From NCBI RefSeq assembly GCF_025860405.1, contig NZ_CP063785.1, forward strand, positions 2,728,001 to 2,792,000: a stretch of DNA of 64,000 nt. The letters run 5' to 3'. Numbering within the stretch: the first letter of the stretch is position 1; every line of letters starts with the position of its first letter. Below, piece after piece: positions 44,000 through 54,100 of the stretch. Below the pieces are notes generated by a model. It did no database searches. It was not told the origin of the DNA and saw only the letters and a program-made list of their open reading frames with translations. Source of the DNA: Tolypothrix sp. PCC 7712 (GTDB lineage Bacteria; Cyanobacteriota; Cyanobacteriia; Cyanobacteriales; Nostocaceae). The position numbers and the translations under genes were made by a program.

Positions 44000-44899
44000 A
44001 TGAAAAAATTTCTGAGTTTATGCCTATTAACAGTTGCCTTGATAATTGCGATCGCTAGTTGTAGTCCTAATACCAATACAACTAGTAGTGGCGATATTAT
44101 TGTCGCTTCTAAAGATTTTACCGAACAAGATATTTTAGGTGAGCTTTTAGCCCAACAAATCGAAGCCACAACTAATTTAAAAGTAGCTCGTCGCCCCCGC
44201 TTAGGTGGTTCTTTTGTCTGCCATAGTGCAATTACAGCAGGGAAAATTGATGCTTATATTGAATATACTGGTACAGCTTTTACAGGTATTTTAAAACAAC
44301 AAGTAGTTAACGACCCCAAAATAGTTTACACAAAACTCAAGCAAGCCTACGCCCAACAATTTAATTTAGAAGTCATGCCCAGTTTGGGTTTTGAAAACAC
44401 TTTTGCCATGACTATTCGCGGCGAAGATGCGCGGCGCTACAATTTACAAACTCTCTCGGAAGCTACTCAATATACTCCTCAGTGGCGAGGCGGTTTTGGC
44501 TATGAATTTTTAGAACGGGAAGATGGGTTTGCGGGTTTAGCGAAAACCTATAATTTACGTTTTTCCAAACCACCCCAAATTATGGATTTAGGCTTAATTT
44601 ATCGGGCATTAATTCAAAAACAAGTAGATATGGTAGCGGGAAATTCCACTGATGGGCAAATTGCCCGTTTGGGTTTAGTGGTGCTAAAAGATGATAAGCA
44701 GTATTTTCCACCTTATGAAGCTACGCCCATTGTCCGCAAAGCAACTTTAGAAAAATATCCGCAGTTAAAAAATGCGATCGCTCAACTGGCTGGTAAAATT
44801 TCCGCAGACGAAATGCGGCAATTAAATTACCTAGTTGAAGGTGAATTACAGGATATTAAAGATGTTGTCCGCGAATTCCGGAAGTCCAAAGGATTATAA
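44000..44899 (+). CDS. Osmoprotectant ABC importer, substrate-binding lipoprotein
   Basis: A 299-residue OpuAC/OpuCC-type binding protein with a lipoprotein signal ending A-I-A-S-C. The sequence shows I-V-A-S-K-D-F-T-E-Q-D-I-L-G-E-L, R-L-G-G-S-F-V-C-H-S-A-I, G-K-I-D-A-Y-I-E-Y-T-G-T-A, all typical of quaternary-amine binders. It follows the permease after 16 bp. The exact substrate (glycine betaine, choline or a similar compound) cannot be fixed from sequence. It is a separate subunit rather than fused to the permease. Confidence 0.9.
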   Translation: MKKFLSLCLLTVALIIAIASCSPNTNTTSSGDIIVASKDFTEQDILGELLAQQIEATTNLKVARRPRLGGSFVCHSAITAGKIDAYIEYTGTAFTGILKQQVVNDPKIVYTKLKQAYAQQFNLEVMPSLGFENTFAMTIRGEDARRYNLQTLSEATQYTPQWRGGFGYEFLEREDGFAGLAKTYNLRFSKPPQIMDLGLIYRALIQKQVDMVAGNSTDGQIARLGLVVLKDDKQYFPPYEATPIVRKATLEKYPQLKNAIAQLAGKISADEMRQLNYLVEGELQDIKDVVREFRKSKGL

Positions 44900-44944
44900 G
44901 CTAAACCACATCTAGTTTGCATAATCTGAAATTGTATATTTCTT

Positions 44945-45041
44945 GTGGGGTGGGCATCTTGCCCGCCCAATATATGCAAGTTAAATGAGGAACAACTTTA
45001 ATATTTCACAATCATTGTAGGGGCACAGCATGGCTGTGCCC
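44945..45041. terminator. Two hairpins between convergent genes
   Basis: GGGTGGGCA-TCT-TGCCCGCCC (about 44948-44968) and GGGCACAGC-ATG-GCTGTGCCC (45021-45041) lie between the importer (plus) and alanine dehydrogenase (minus). Both are strong stems with no clear T-run on either side, and they resemble fragments of the palindromic intergenic repeats in this window. Confidence 0.5.
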
Positions 45042-45105
45042 TATCTTTGACATTTGACTCTTGACTACCCTAACGAGTTAATAGCCAATTTCCACGCGTC
45101 GCCGC

Positions 45106-46197
45106 TTAACTTACCAAATCGGGGAATACTTCCTGTACAGCAGGATGTACTAAGCGATGATTTTGGACATTCACACCCTTAGCTAATGCAGGGTTAACAT
45201 CCAGCGCCTTAATGCCGAGATTTGCTAACTGCACAACGTAAGGTAAGGTACTGTTATTAAGCGCTTGGGTAGCAGTCCAAGGTACTGCACCAGGCATATT
45301 AGGAACGCCATAATGCACCACACCCTCTTCAATGTAAATGGGGTTAGTGTGGGAGGTAGTGCGTAAAGTTTCCACGCAACCGCCTTGGTCAACAGCCACA
45401 TCCACAATTACAGAACCGGGACGCATTTTTTGTACCAATTCACGAGATACTAATATTGGTGCTCTACGTCCAGGCACCAAAACCGCACCGACTAACAAGT
45501 CAGCTTCTTTAACGGCGGCTTCGATATGGGCAGAGTTGCTATAAAGCAATTCAACTCTAGAGCCAAATAGAGTTTCTAGGTAGGATAAGCGTTCGACATT
45601 CACATCCAAAATTTGTACGATCGCGCCCATACCTACAGCGATTCTAGCTGCTTCTGTCCCAACTACGCCGCCGCCTAAAATCACAACTTTGCCTGGTTTT
45701 ACACCAGGTACGCCACCCAAAAGCACACCTCGCCCGCCTTGCTGACGTTCCAAATACCTTGCGCCGAATTGTACTGATAGCCGACCGGCAATAATGCTCA
45801 TAGGAGAGAGCAAAGGTAATTTATTTGCACCAGGCTGTTCTACAGTTTCATAGGCGATCGCACAAGTGCCGCAATCAATTAAACTCTCAGTTAATTTGCG
45901 ATCGGCTGCTAAATGCAGATAAGTAAATAATATCTGCCCTTTCTGCAAAAATTTATACTCAGCTTCTAGAGGTTCTTTGACTTTAACAACTAGTTCCCGA
46001 TTCCAAACCGCTTCTGGTGTGGGGACAATCTCCGCCCCAGCACTAATGTACTCCTCATCGGTAAAACCAGCACCATTACCAGCTTGGGTTTGAACGAAAA
46101 TCTGATGACCATTTTCGCGCAACACCCGCACGCTCGAAGGACTCAACCCTACACGAAACTCTTGATCCTTAGTTTCTTTAGGAATGCCGATTTCCAT
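45106..46197 (-). CDS. ald: Alanine dehydrogenase
   Basis: Interconverts alanine with pyruvate and ammonia using NAD(H). The 363-residue length is standard. Motifs: M-E-I-G-I-P-K-E-T-K-D-Q-E-F-R-V at the start, catalytic-site segment T-Y-L-H-L-A-A-D near 92, the dinucleotide fold G-K-V-V-I-L-G-G-G-V-V-G-T-E-A near 168-182, and D-V-A-V-D-Q-G-G-C-V-E-T. The C-terminal N-M-P-G-A-V-P family motif is present near 298. No neighbour of the same pathway. In heterocyst formers alanine metabolism matters for nitrogen balance, though nothing in the sequence ties this copy to it. Confidence 0.96.
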   Translation of the reverse strand: MEIGIPKETKDQEFRVGLSPSSVRVLRENGHQIFVQTQAGNGAGFTDEEYISAGAEIVPTPEAVWNRELVVKVKEPLEAEYKFLQKGQILFTYLHLAADRKLTESLIDCGTCAIAYETVEQPGANKLPLLSPMSIIAGRLSVQFGARYLERQQGGRGVLLGGVPGVKPGKVVILGGGVVGTEAARIAVGMGAIVQILDVNVERLSYLETLFGSRVELLYSNSAHIEAAVKEADLLVGAVLVPGRRAPILVSRELVQKMRPGSVIVDVAVDQGGCVETLRTTSHTNPIYIEEGVVHYGVPNMPGAVPWTATQALNNSTLPYVVQLANLGIKALDVNPALAKGVNVQNHRLVHPAVQEVFPDLVS

Positions 46198-46573
46198 TTA
46201 CAGCCTCTAATTAATTTTTGTTTAACTTTAGCCTGCCAGTCTCAGAGTGGCTACTTCCGTATTAGGGATAGCTAATAATTGCTCTGAGTTCCTTACCTTC
46301 TTTGTGAGTGTTGCCAAACTGTACTCTTGACTATTACCCTTGTCTGCCTAAAATATATAAAGAATAATAAATAATTGTAAACAACGGTTTACAAAGGTTC
46401 GATTCAAGCAGCTACTGCTGGACTTCTGAAGCTGTCTTGCTGGCGATTCAAGCATAGCAACTCAGTTCCACACCCACAGAAGTGCTGATGTCTATACCCT
46501 GTTTCAAGCCGCAGTGGCTATAAACATCTAACAATCACATTTAGTTTGCCGACAAATAAGAGAGGAATTGTTG
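46198..46573. promoter_or_regulatory. Divergent intergenic region with an inverted repeat TTGTAAAC-AACG-GTTTACAA
   Basis: Perfect 8-bp arms at 46375-46382 and 46387-46394, in the space between ald (minus) and the HLIP gene (plus). It could bind a regulator of either gene. GGTTCGATTC at 46396 resembles a tRNA T-loop, but no tRNA surrounds it. Other than that the region shows no gene. Confidence 0.4.
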
Positions 46574-46747
46574 ATGATGACACAACCAAAGCCCACCGTT
46601 ACCCCCAAACTCGAAGAGCCAAAGTTAGGCTTTAATGAATATGCCGAACGCTTGAACGGTCGAGCTGCCATGATTGGCTTTATTTTGATGGTATTAATTG
46701 AATACACCACCAATCAGGGCGTGTTATCATGGCTCGGTCTGAAGTAG
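46574..46747 (+). CDS. hli: High-light-inducible protein (HLIP), 57 residues
   Basis: A small single-helix relative of the plant chlorophyll a/b-binding proteins, expected to bind pigment and protect photosystem assembly under excess light. The frame reads M-M-T-Q-P-K at the start, then F-N-E-Y-A-E-R-L-N-G-R-A-A-M-I-G-F with the family's chlorophyll-binding E-x-x-N-x-R-x-A-M, a membrane helix and a C-terminal W-L-G-L-K. AGAGGA about 10 bases upstream supports the start. It stands between ald and a small membrane protein gene, followed by a clear terminator hairpin. Confidence 0.93.
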   Translation: MMTQPKPTVTPKLEEPKLGFNEYAERLNGRAAMIGFILMVLIEYTTNQGVLSWLGLK

Positions 46748-46802
46748 TACTGCTGTAGAAGCCCAGATTTTTAAGTTTTAAGCTAGTAATTAGAGAGTTT
46801 TG

Positions 46803-46829
46803 ACCAGCTGGAACAACCAGCTGGTTTTA
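46803..46829 (+). terminator. Rho-independent terminator after the HLIP gene
   Basis: ACCAGCTGG-AACAA-CCAGCTGGT with a TTTT run directly after, 55 bp past the stop codon. Perfect 9-bp arms. Confidence 0.8.
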
Positions 46830-47163
46830 ACTTAAGTAATTAATAGCGAAACTAGCTGCTATAGCTTAACGTCTATGGCTATTAAGTAGATTTTGTCAAA
46901 GGGACTGGGGACTGGGAATTATTCTTTTTACTCAGAACTCTTGTACAGACGCGATTAATCGCGTCTCTCCAACTCAGCATTTTCAACTTAGACTGGCAAT
47001 TACTATATGCAAGAGGGTAAATTACTACACTTCCTCTCCTACTTAATAAAATTATAATACTTTCAACGCCTTGACATCAGCAGGGCCAATCAAGGCCTGA
47101 TAGCAAGTTAGGGATTTTCGATATATTTACATATAAAGCTAAACTGGATTAAACCAAGCTGTG

Positions 47164-47460
47164 ATGAACGTTCTCTTACCTCGTTTTTTGAAGTCATCTT
47201 ACCGTAAAGAACCGCTAATAAGTGTGTTAATTACAATGGGCGTAGTTGATGCCCTGATTGGTGGCTTAGATGATAGCTGGTCATTATTTACTTTTGGCTT
47301 AGGGATAGCTGGAATTAGCGTTGGCTGGAAACTGTGGCGTATGTACCAAAGCCGCCCTCCTATACCTGAAGAGCCTGTAGTACAACATTACTTACCTTCA
47401 CGCTCATCTAGCCCAACTTTACCGATGTTGACAGTGACGAAGAAAAAACCACCACAATAA
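47164..47460 (+). CDS. Small membrane-associated hypothetical protein, 98 residues
   Basis: Start set at the ATG at 47164; a GTG is directly upstream. The chain has a basic N-terminus, one or two hydrophobic stretches (I-S-V-L-I-T-M-G-V-V-D-A-L-I-G-G-L and L-F-T-F-G-L-G-I-A-G-I-S-V-G-W) and a Pro- and Ser-rich tail ending K-K-K-P-P-Q. No family is recognised. It is coherent enough to be real and is probably cyanobacterial, with a role that cannot be told from sequence. The 400-bp stretch before it holds the terminator at 46803 and no other gene. Confidence 0.6.
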   Translation: MNVLLPRFLKSSYRKEPLISVLITMGVVDALIGGLDDSWSLFTFGLGIAGISVGWKLWRMYQSRPPIPEEPVVQHYLPSRSSSPTLPMLTVTKKKPPQ

Positions 47461-47629
47461 ACAGTGCTGAGTAGTGAGTGCTGAGTCCTGAGTTCTTACC
47501 CTGAATTTTTTAGGGGTGGATAATATCTTAGTGTTCCTGAATAACTTCTCAACTCTCACAGAATAACTAGTAGACCCTCGGAGGGCACTTTGCTCAAGAT
47601 TAGAGTAGGGTAGCAACAGGCGTTAGAAA

Positions 47630-48712
47630 GTGAGAAAAACTGTGAGCAGTGAGGGAAAATTTAGGGGCTATTTTGTGCTGCGCCCGTATATAGTTCTGGC
47701 GTTTATGGCTTCTATAATCCTTCCAGAGGCAATCTGGAAAGAAGTCTTCATTCATACTGCTTATGCTGCTACAGAAACAGCAACAAACTCACAAGCTAAA
47801 ACTAACTTTGCCAATCCCCAGTTAATTTACACCCTGCAAGGGCATGGGGGAACTGTTAAATCCTTAGCTTTCAGTCCAGATAGCAAAACTCTTGCTAGTG
47901 GCGGTGCGGAAAATGAAGGTGTAATTCGCTTGTGGAATCTGACAACAGGCGCACGGGTGGGGACTATCCGCAAAGCACATAAAACAGCCGTCGAATCTTT
48001 GGTGATTTCACCTGACGGACAAACCTTAGCCAGTTGTAGCAGTGACTACACGATTAATATTTGGAATCTCAAAAATCAGCGATTTAAACGCTCTTTTGTC
48101 GGGCACAGCACAAATGTCTTGTCCTTAGCAGTATCCCCTGATAGTAAACTTCTTGTCAGCGGTGGGATAGATGGAATTCGCCTCTGGGATTTACCGCAAC
48201 AACGTCCTTTAGGTACTTTAGTTAACTTTGATAACTTAATTTACGCCCTAGCAATTAGCCCTGATGGTACAACCTTAGTGAGTGGTGACTATAAGGGTGT
48301 AGTCAAACTGTGGAACTTAAGTACAGGAAAATTAATTCGTGCATTTGTCGGACATTACGATTTAGTTAGTGCTGTAGCTTTTACACCCGATAGCGAAACC
48401 CTAGTTACAGCTAGCCACGATCGCACAGTTAAAATTTGGAATATTCAGACTGGCAAACTCATCCAAACTTTAACCGGACATAACAACTGGGTAAACGCCA
48501 TTGCTGTAAACCCCGATGGCAAAACCCTCGCCAGTGCTGGGAAAGATGGCATCAAATTGTGGGATTTAACGACAGGCGAGTTAATTAATACACTTAGCAG
48601 CCATACAGATTGGGTAAGTGCGATCGCTTTTAGTCCTAATGGTCAAATGCTTGCCAGTGGTGGTTTTGATAAACAAATTAAGGTTTGGGGAACTGCACCA
48701 AAGCGTAAGTAG
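47630..48712 (+). CDS. Secreted or membrane-anchored WD40 repeat protein
   Basis: A 360-residue protein from a GTG start. A hydrophobic segment near 16-45 (V-L-A-F-M-A-S-I-I-L-P) followed by A-Y-A-A-T looks like a signal peptide. The rest is seven WD40 repeats, each closing with the pattern I-R-L-W, I-N-I-W, I-R-L-W, V-K-L-W, V-K-I-W, I-K-L-W and I-K-V-W, which should make one seven-bladed propeller. Such stand-alone repeats serve as scaffolds. A second GTG four codons in is an alternative start. Direct neighbours give no clue. Confidence 0.88.
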   Translation: MRKTVSSEGKFRGYFVLRPYIVLAFMASIILPEAIWKEVFIHTAYAATETATNSQAKTNFANPQLIYTLQGHGGTVKSLAFSPDSKTLASGGAENEGVIRLWNLTTGARVGTIRKAHKTAVESLVISPDGQTLASCSSDYTINIWNLKNQRFKRSFVGHSTNVLSLAVSPDSKLLVSGGIDGIRLWDLPQQRPLGTLVNFDNLIYALAISPDGTTLVSGDYKGVVKLWNLSTGKLIRAFVGHYDLVSAVAFTPDSETLVTASHDRTVKIWNIQTGKLIQTLTGHNNWVNAIAVNPDGKTLASAGKDGIKLWDLTTGELINTLSSHTDWVSAIAFSPNGQMLASGGFDKQIKVWGTAPKRK

Positions 48713-48713
48713 T

Positions 48714-49021
48714 TATACTAATTCAAATAATATTGGTGACATATCAATATATTCTAGAGGGCAAGGCACTGCCTATTGGTGTCAACTGAAGCTAAAAGCT
48801 ATATAGGGCGGGCGTTGTACAAATACCTCGCGCCCTCATCCCCTAACCCCTTCTCCCGCAGGAGAAGGGGAACTAAATCTCTTGCTCCCCTCACCCTGTG
48901 GGTGAGGGGCTGGGGGTGAGGGCGAAACCTTGCAACCAAGAGGGTTTCACGTTAAGTTGACACGTATGGGCAATGCCGTGTCCCTACAACCTGCCGCATT
49001 CTTTTTTAAAATTGGTATTAA
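48714..49021 (-). mobile_element. Palindromic element, family 3, copy c, carrying the same nested element
   Basis: Outer halves ATACTAATTCAAATAAT...GGGCAAGGCACTGCC and GGCAATGCCGTGTCCC...AAAATTGGTATTA match the copies at 36329 and 55401. The nested 185-bp element (48779-48963) sits at the centre, as in copy a (14660). Both the outer and the nested element are inverted relative to copy a, so their mutual orientation is the same. Confidence 0.7.
48779..48963 (-). mobile_element. Nested inverted-end element, copy 2 (185 bp)
   Basis: It starts GTGTCAACTGAAGCTAAAAG and ends GTTAAGTTGACAC. It is the inverse of the element at 14709-14892 and nearly identical to it over its whole length, including the CTTCTCC...GGAGAAG core. 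Confidence 0.75.
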
Positions 49022-49191
49022 TAATTGGCAGTCCCTAAATCGCCATTCTCAACCACCCTGTTCCCTCTTGCCCGTTCCCTGTTCCCTGTTAATATGATTA
49101 ATTTTTATTCCTCATGTACTTGCAATCTGTGATAAATCTTGCTGAACTGGACTCAGCAACCTAAATAATTGCTGTAAAAAACCAACCAAGA

Positions 49192-51030
49192 ATGCATCGG
49201 ATGAAAATTTTGCTGATAGAGAATGATTTGTTACTCAGTCAGGTATTGGCAGAGTTTCTGAGTGCAAATCATTACACTATCGACTTGGTAAATAATGGGC
49301 AAACAGGGCTAGAGTTAGCCATATCGGGGGAATATGACTTAATTTTACTAGACTGGCATATTCCCCAAGTAGATGGAATTAGTTTGTGTCGCCAGATGCG
49401 ATCGCTTGGCTATAGTAAACCCATTTTGTTACTCACAGCAAATAATTCTAATGCAGATATTGTGGCAGGTTTCGATGCTGGGGCTGATGATTATGTTATC
49501 AAGCCTTGTGAACCAGAAGCATTACTGGCAAGAATTCGGTCTTTATTGCGGCGCAGTGGGGCATTTTCAGCTTCCAAGTTAACTTGGGGTAATCTGTGTT
49601 TAGACCAAATCTCTGCTAAAGTTACTTACAACGCTCAAGTAATTTCCCTGACAGTTACAGAACACAAGCTGCTGGAATTGTTTTTACAAAACCCCAATCG
49701 TATTTTTAGCCGGAGGGTAATTTTAGATAGGCTTTGGGGATTTGATGATGCACCAATTGAGAATGCTGTGACGACGCATATTAAAGATTTGCGGAAAAAA
49801 CTCAAAGCCGCAGGGATGACGGAGGATATTTTAGAAACAGTATATGGTATTGGCTATCGCTTACAATCTCCGCCCACTGCTGCTTCTATTGCAGAACATC
49901 AAGATAGTCAAAAACAATCCCCTACTCAAGATTTAACGGCTATTAATCGAGTATTGGAACGATTAATTAATTCCTTGAATCATCAGGTGGTGGTACTGGA
50001 GGAAGCGAAAACTGCACTATTAACGGGAAATTTCCACCAAGATTTACAGCAACAAGCAAAGCATGAGGCTCACAAGCTAGCTGGCTCAATGGGGTCTGTT
50101 GGTTATTCCCAAGGTTCTCAACTGGCGCGAACATTAGAAAATCTACTCAGCAGCGATCGCACTCTTACCAATGAGGAAGTTACACAATTTTGCCAATTAG
50201 TGGAGGCATTGCAACAAGAGTTAACAAAACCGCCAATTCCAGCGATCGCGCCCCCAACTCCGCCGCGTCAAACTCATTTTGTGTTGGTGATTGATGATGA
50301 TACTCTGCTGACTGAGCGTTTATGGATAGAAGCACAGGCTTGGGGAATACAAATTAAAATCGCTGGTAATTTAACTACAGCTCGCTCCATCCTAGTCTTT
50401 GAAACTCCTGACGCTGTTTTACTAGATTTATCTTTTCCTGATACAGAAGAAGACGGCTTAACGCTACTGCGAGAACTGGCAGCAAAATCGCCAAATTTAC
50501 CCATTGTAGTTTTTACAGCGCGAGATAGCCTTGCCGATCGATTAGCAGTATCACGCTTAGGTGCAAGGCAATTTTTACACAAACCTGCTACTACTGAGCA
50601 AATTTTTCAAGCGATCGCCCGTATTTTAACTCAGCCTCAAATCACAGAAGCCAAGGTCTTAATTGTCGATGATGACCCTGTGATGCTAGCCACATTAGCC
50701 GCCTTACTGACTCCTTGGGGGCTAGAGGTAACTACATTGAACGAACCTCAGCATTTTTGGCAAGTCTTAATTACAACATCACCAGATATAGTGGTGCTAG
50801 ATGTAGAAATGCCTGAAATTAGCGGTTTAGAGTTGTGTCAAATTGTGCGCCAGGATGCTAAATGGGGTGATTTACCAATTTTAGTGGTCACAGTCCATAC
50901 CGAAGCAGAATTTCTTCAACAAGCATTTGCTGCTGGAGCCGATGATTTTATTACCAAGCCAGTATTAGCGCCAGAATTGGTAACAAGGGTACTGAGTCGC
51001 ATTGAGCGAGTGCGTTCTTTAAGGGGATGA
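49192..51030 (+). CDS. Multi-receiver response regulator: REC - winged helix - Hpt - REC - REC
   Basis: A 612-residue signalling protein. Domains: receiver 1 (about 4-120, phospho-Asp in L-I-L-L-D-W-H-I-P, Lys in Y-V-I-K-P); OmpR-type DNA-binding winged helix (about 128-227, ending G-I-G-Y-R-L); an Hpt domain (about 250-345) with His in H-E-A-H-K-L-A-G-S-M-G; receiver 2 (about 362-480, V-L-L-D-L-S-F-P); receiver 3 (about 487-608, I-V-V-L-D-V-E-M-P and I-T-K-P). Receiver 1 has E-N in place of the usual acidic D-D pair, which may weaken metal binding. Together they allow an internal phosphorelay ending in DNA binding. A second in-frame ATG lies three codons in. The next gene is a hybrid-style sensor kinase without its own receiver. 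Confidence 0.92.
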   Translation: MHRMKILLIENDLLLSQVLAEFLSANHYTIDLVNNGQTGLELAISGEYDLILLDWHIPQVDGISLCRQMRSLGYSKPILLLTANNSNADIVAGFDAGADDYVIKPCEPEALLARIRSLLRRSGAFSASKLTWGNLCLDQISAKVTYNAQVISLTVTEHKLLELFLQNPNRIFSRRVILDRLWGFDDAPIENAVTTHIKDLRKKLKAAGMTEDILETVYGIGYRLQSPPTAASIAEHQDSQKQSPTQDLTAINRVLERLINSLNHQVVVLEEAKTALLTGNFHQDLQQQAKHEAHKLAGSMGSVGYSQGSQLARTLENLLSSDRTLTNEEVTQFCQLVEALQQELTKPPIPAIAPPTPPRQTHFVLVIDDDTLLTERLWIEAQAWGIQIKIAGNLTTARSILVFETPDAVLLDLSFPDTEEDGLTLLRELAAKSPNLPIVVFTARDSLADRLAVSRLGARQFLHKPATTEQIFQAIARILTQPQITEAKVLIVDDDPVMLATLAALLTPWGLEVTTLNEPQHFWQVLITTSPDIVVLDVEMPEISGLELCQIVRQDAKWGDLPILVVTVHTEAEFLQQAFAAGADDFITKPVLAPELVTRVLSRIERVRSLRG

Positions 51031-51144
51031 GGGAGGGGGCGGGGAGCAGGGAGCAGGGGAGAAATAATTAATAATCCACCCCATTAACCATTACCCATTA
51101 CCCATTACCCATTTTTCACACCCTATAAGCTATAAGAAAAAATT

Positions 51145-54100
51145 ATGAAAATCTATTCTAAATTATTATCTTATGGGGTAGCGATTGGCTCACCGGCGAT
51201 CGCACTTTTGCTGTCGCTTTGGGTAGAGTCGCTGTTGTTTCAGCCTATTAGTGCGTTTTTCTATATAGCTGTAATTGTCAGTACTTGGTATGGTGGCTCT
51301 CGTCCAGGAATTGTCACAGTTGTTCTTTCCACACTGGCAATTGATTATTTCTTTATTCCTCCTAAATACCAGATTGGGATGAAGTCAGTATGGCCAGATA
51401 TATTGCGGGTAATACTTTTCCTACTGGTTGCCTTAATTATTCATTTGCTGACTAGCAACTTTCTCAAAAGTAAACAGAAGATTCAAAAACTGAGCCAGGA
51501 ATTAGCACAGGAAAAAGCTCAACAACTACGGATGGCGCTATCTGCGGCACAAATGGGGATGTGGGATTGGAATCTGGTAACGGGAGAAATTATTTGGTCG
51601 CCAGAACAAGAACAGTTATTTGGCTTGGCGGTTGGGGCTTTTGATGGTAAATATGAAACTTTTGAGGCTTGCTTGCATCCTGAAGATCGTCCAACAGTTG
51701 ACCAGAAAATACAACAGGCACTACAAAGTCATAGTAACTACCAGAATGAGTATCGCATTATTTGGCCAGATGGTAGCATCCACTGGGTTGAGTCTAGGGG
51801 ACATGCATTTTATGACGCAGCAAATCAACCTGTGCGGATTACGGGAACTGTGATGGCGATAGATGAGCGCAAACAAGCCCAAGATGCATTGCAGCAAAGC
51901 GAACAGCGATATCGTGCATTAGTTCATGCTTCAGCCCAGATTGTCTGGCGCACTGATGCTGAGGGGGGGACAATAGCAGTCCCAGACAATTGGCAAGAAC
52001 TCACCGGACAATCTCCAGAGGAATGTTTGGGATGGGGTTGGTTAGAAGTGATTCATCCAGATGATCGCGATCGCACTGCTCAAGCCTGGCAAGAATCTTA
52101 TATAAATCGCAGCTTATATGCAATTGAATATCGCATCCGCATGAAAAATGGCAACTACCGCGATTTTGCGGTTCGGGGTGTGCCAATTGTCGATGCTAAT
52201 GGGAAACTGCGGGAGTGGATCGGCACTTGTACAGATATTACAGAGCACAAACAAGCAGAAGCAGCCTTAAGGGAAAATCAAATTCAGCTGCAGCGCCAAT
52301 TGGCTGAAATCGAAACCATCTACCAGTCAGCACCAATTGGGTTGAACGTCTTAGATACTGATCTGCGCTTTGTCCGGATTAATCAGCAACTAGCAGAAAT
52401 GAATGGGTTTTCGGTAGAAGCGCATATTGGCCATACTATACGAGAGTTGCTACCTGAATTGGCAAACGCAGCTGAACAACTGTTACTCCCCATTTTGGCA
52501 ACAGGCACACCTGTTCTTAATGTAGAACTAACTGGTAAAACTCCAGCTCAACCAGGCGTACAGCGAACTTGGTTAGAAAGCTTTTGGCCGTTAAAAGATG
52601 GTGAACGCATCATTGGTATCAGTACCGTATGCGAAGAAATTACTCAGCGCAAACAAACAGAAATAGCCTTGCGCGAAAGGGAAGCAACTTTACGCTTATT
52701 TTTCCAGTATGTACCTGCTGGGATTGCAATGTTTGATCGCGAGATGCGCTATATCATAGCTAGTCAAAGATGGATAGACGACTACAGACTCGATTCTATT
52801 GAATCGCTGATTGGGCGATCGCACTACGAAATTTTTCCGGAAATTCCAGAACGATGGCAACAAATTCATCAAAGGTGTATGGCTGGGGCGATTGAAAGAT
52901 GTGATGAAGAATTGTTTGTCCGCCTAGATGGAAGCCAACAGTGGATACGCTGGGAAATTCGCCCTTGGCATAATGCTACTGGTGAAATTGGTGGCATTAT
53001 CATTTTTGGTGATGACATTACACAACGTAAACAGGCACAAATTGCCCTAGAACAACTGAATACCGAACTTGAACAACGAGTAGGAGAGCGAACAGCGCAA
53101 CTTACCCAAACAAATGAGCGCCTGCTAGAGACGGTAATACAGCAGCAAAAAACCCAACTCGCTCTTTTAGAACAGGCACAACTACTGGAGTTTCAGGCTG
53201 TAATTACCCGCAATATGGCCGAAGGAGTATGCTTAATCCGCGCTACTAATGCCATTATTGTCTACGCTAACCCCAAATTTGAGCAGATGTTTGGCTATAA
53301 CTCTGGTGAACTTAACGGTCAGCATGTTTCCATTCTCAACTATGCCACCGAATCGGTAACTGCTGAAGATGTCAATCAAGCCATTCGTGCTGCTGTCTTA
53401 TCAAAGGGTGAAGCCACCTATGAAGTCCATAATGTAAAAAAAGATGGGACTCCATTTTGGTGTAGTGCAACTTGTTGTGTATTCACTCATCCCCAATATG
53501 GGGATGTTCTAGTTGCGGTTCATCAAGACATCACCGATCGCAAAGCGATGGAAGAAGCTTTGCGCCAAAGCGAAGAAAAGTTTCGCCAACTTGCAGACAA
53601 CATTCAAGTAGTGTTTTGGATCTCAGATCTGAAAATTGGGCAAGTTCTCTACGTGAGCCAAGGATATGAAAGGATTTGGCAAAGAAACTGCCAAAGTTTA
53701 TATGAAAACCCCTTAACTTGGTTAGATCCTATTCACCCAGACGATCGCCCACTTGTAGAAATTGCCTTTAGGGAACAAAGAATATTGGGAAAATACGACA
53801 TAGAATATCGGATTATTCAGCCTGATGGTTCCATCCGCTGGATTCACGATCGCGCTTTCCCTATCAGGAATGAACTTGGGGAGATAATTCGCATGACGGG
53901 AATTGCCGAAGACATCACCGAACAGCACAAAATTGAACAGATAAAAAGTGAATTTATTAGTATTGTCAGCCACGAACTCCGCACCCCCTTAACTGCAATT
54001 CGCGCTGCTTTAGGCTTGTTAAATAGTGGTGTCTACGACAACAAACCAGAAAAATTCAAACGCATGATCGAGATTGCTGCCATCGACAGCGATCGCTTAG

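Noticed and set aside
46390..46410. GGTTCGATTC, resembling a tRNA T-loop
   Set aside because: No acceptor, D or anticodon arm could be placed around it.
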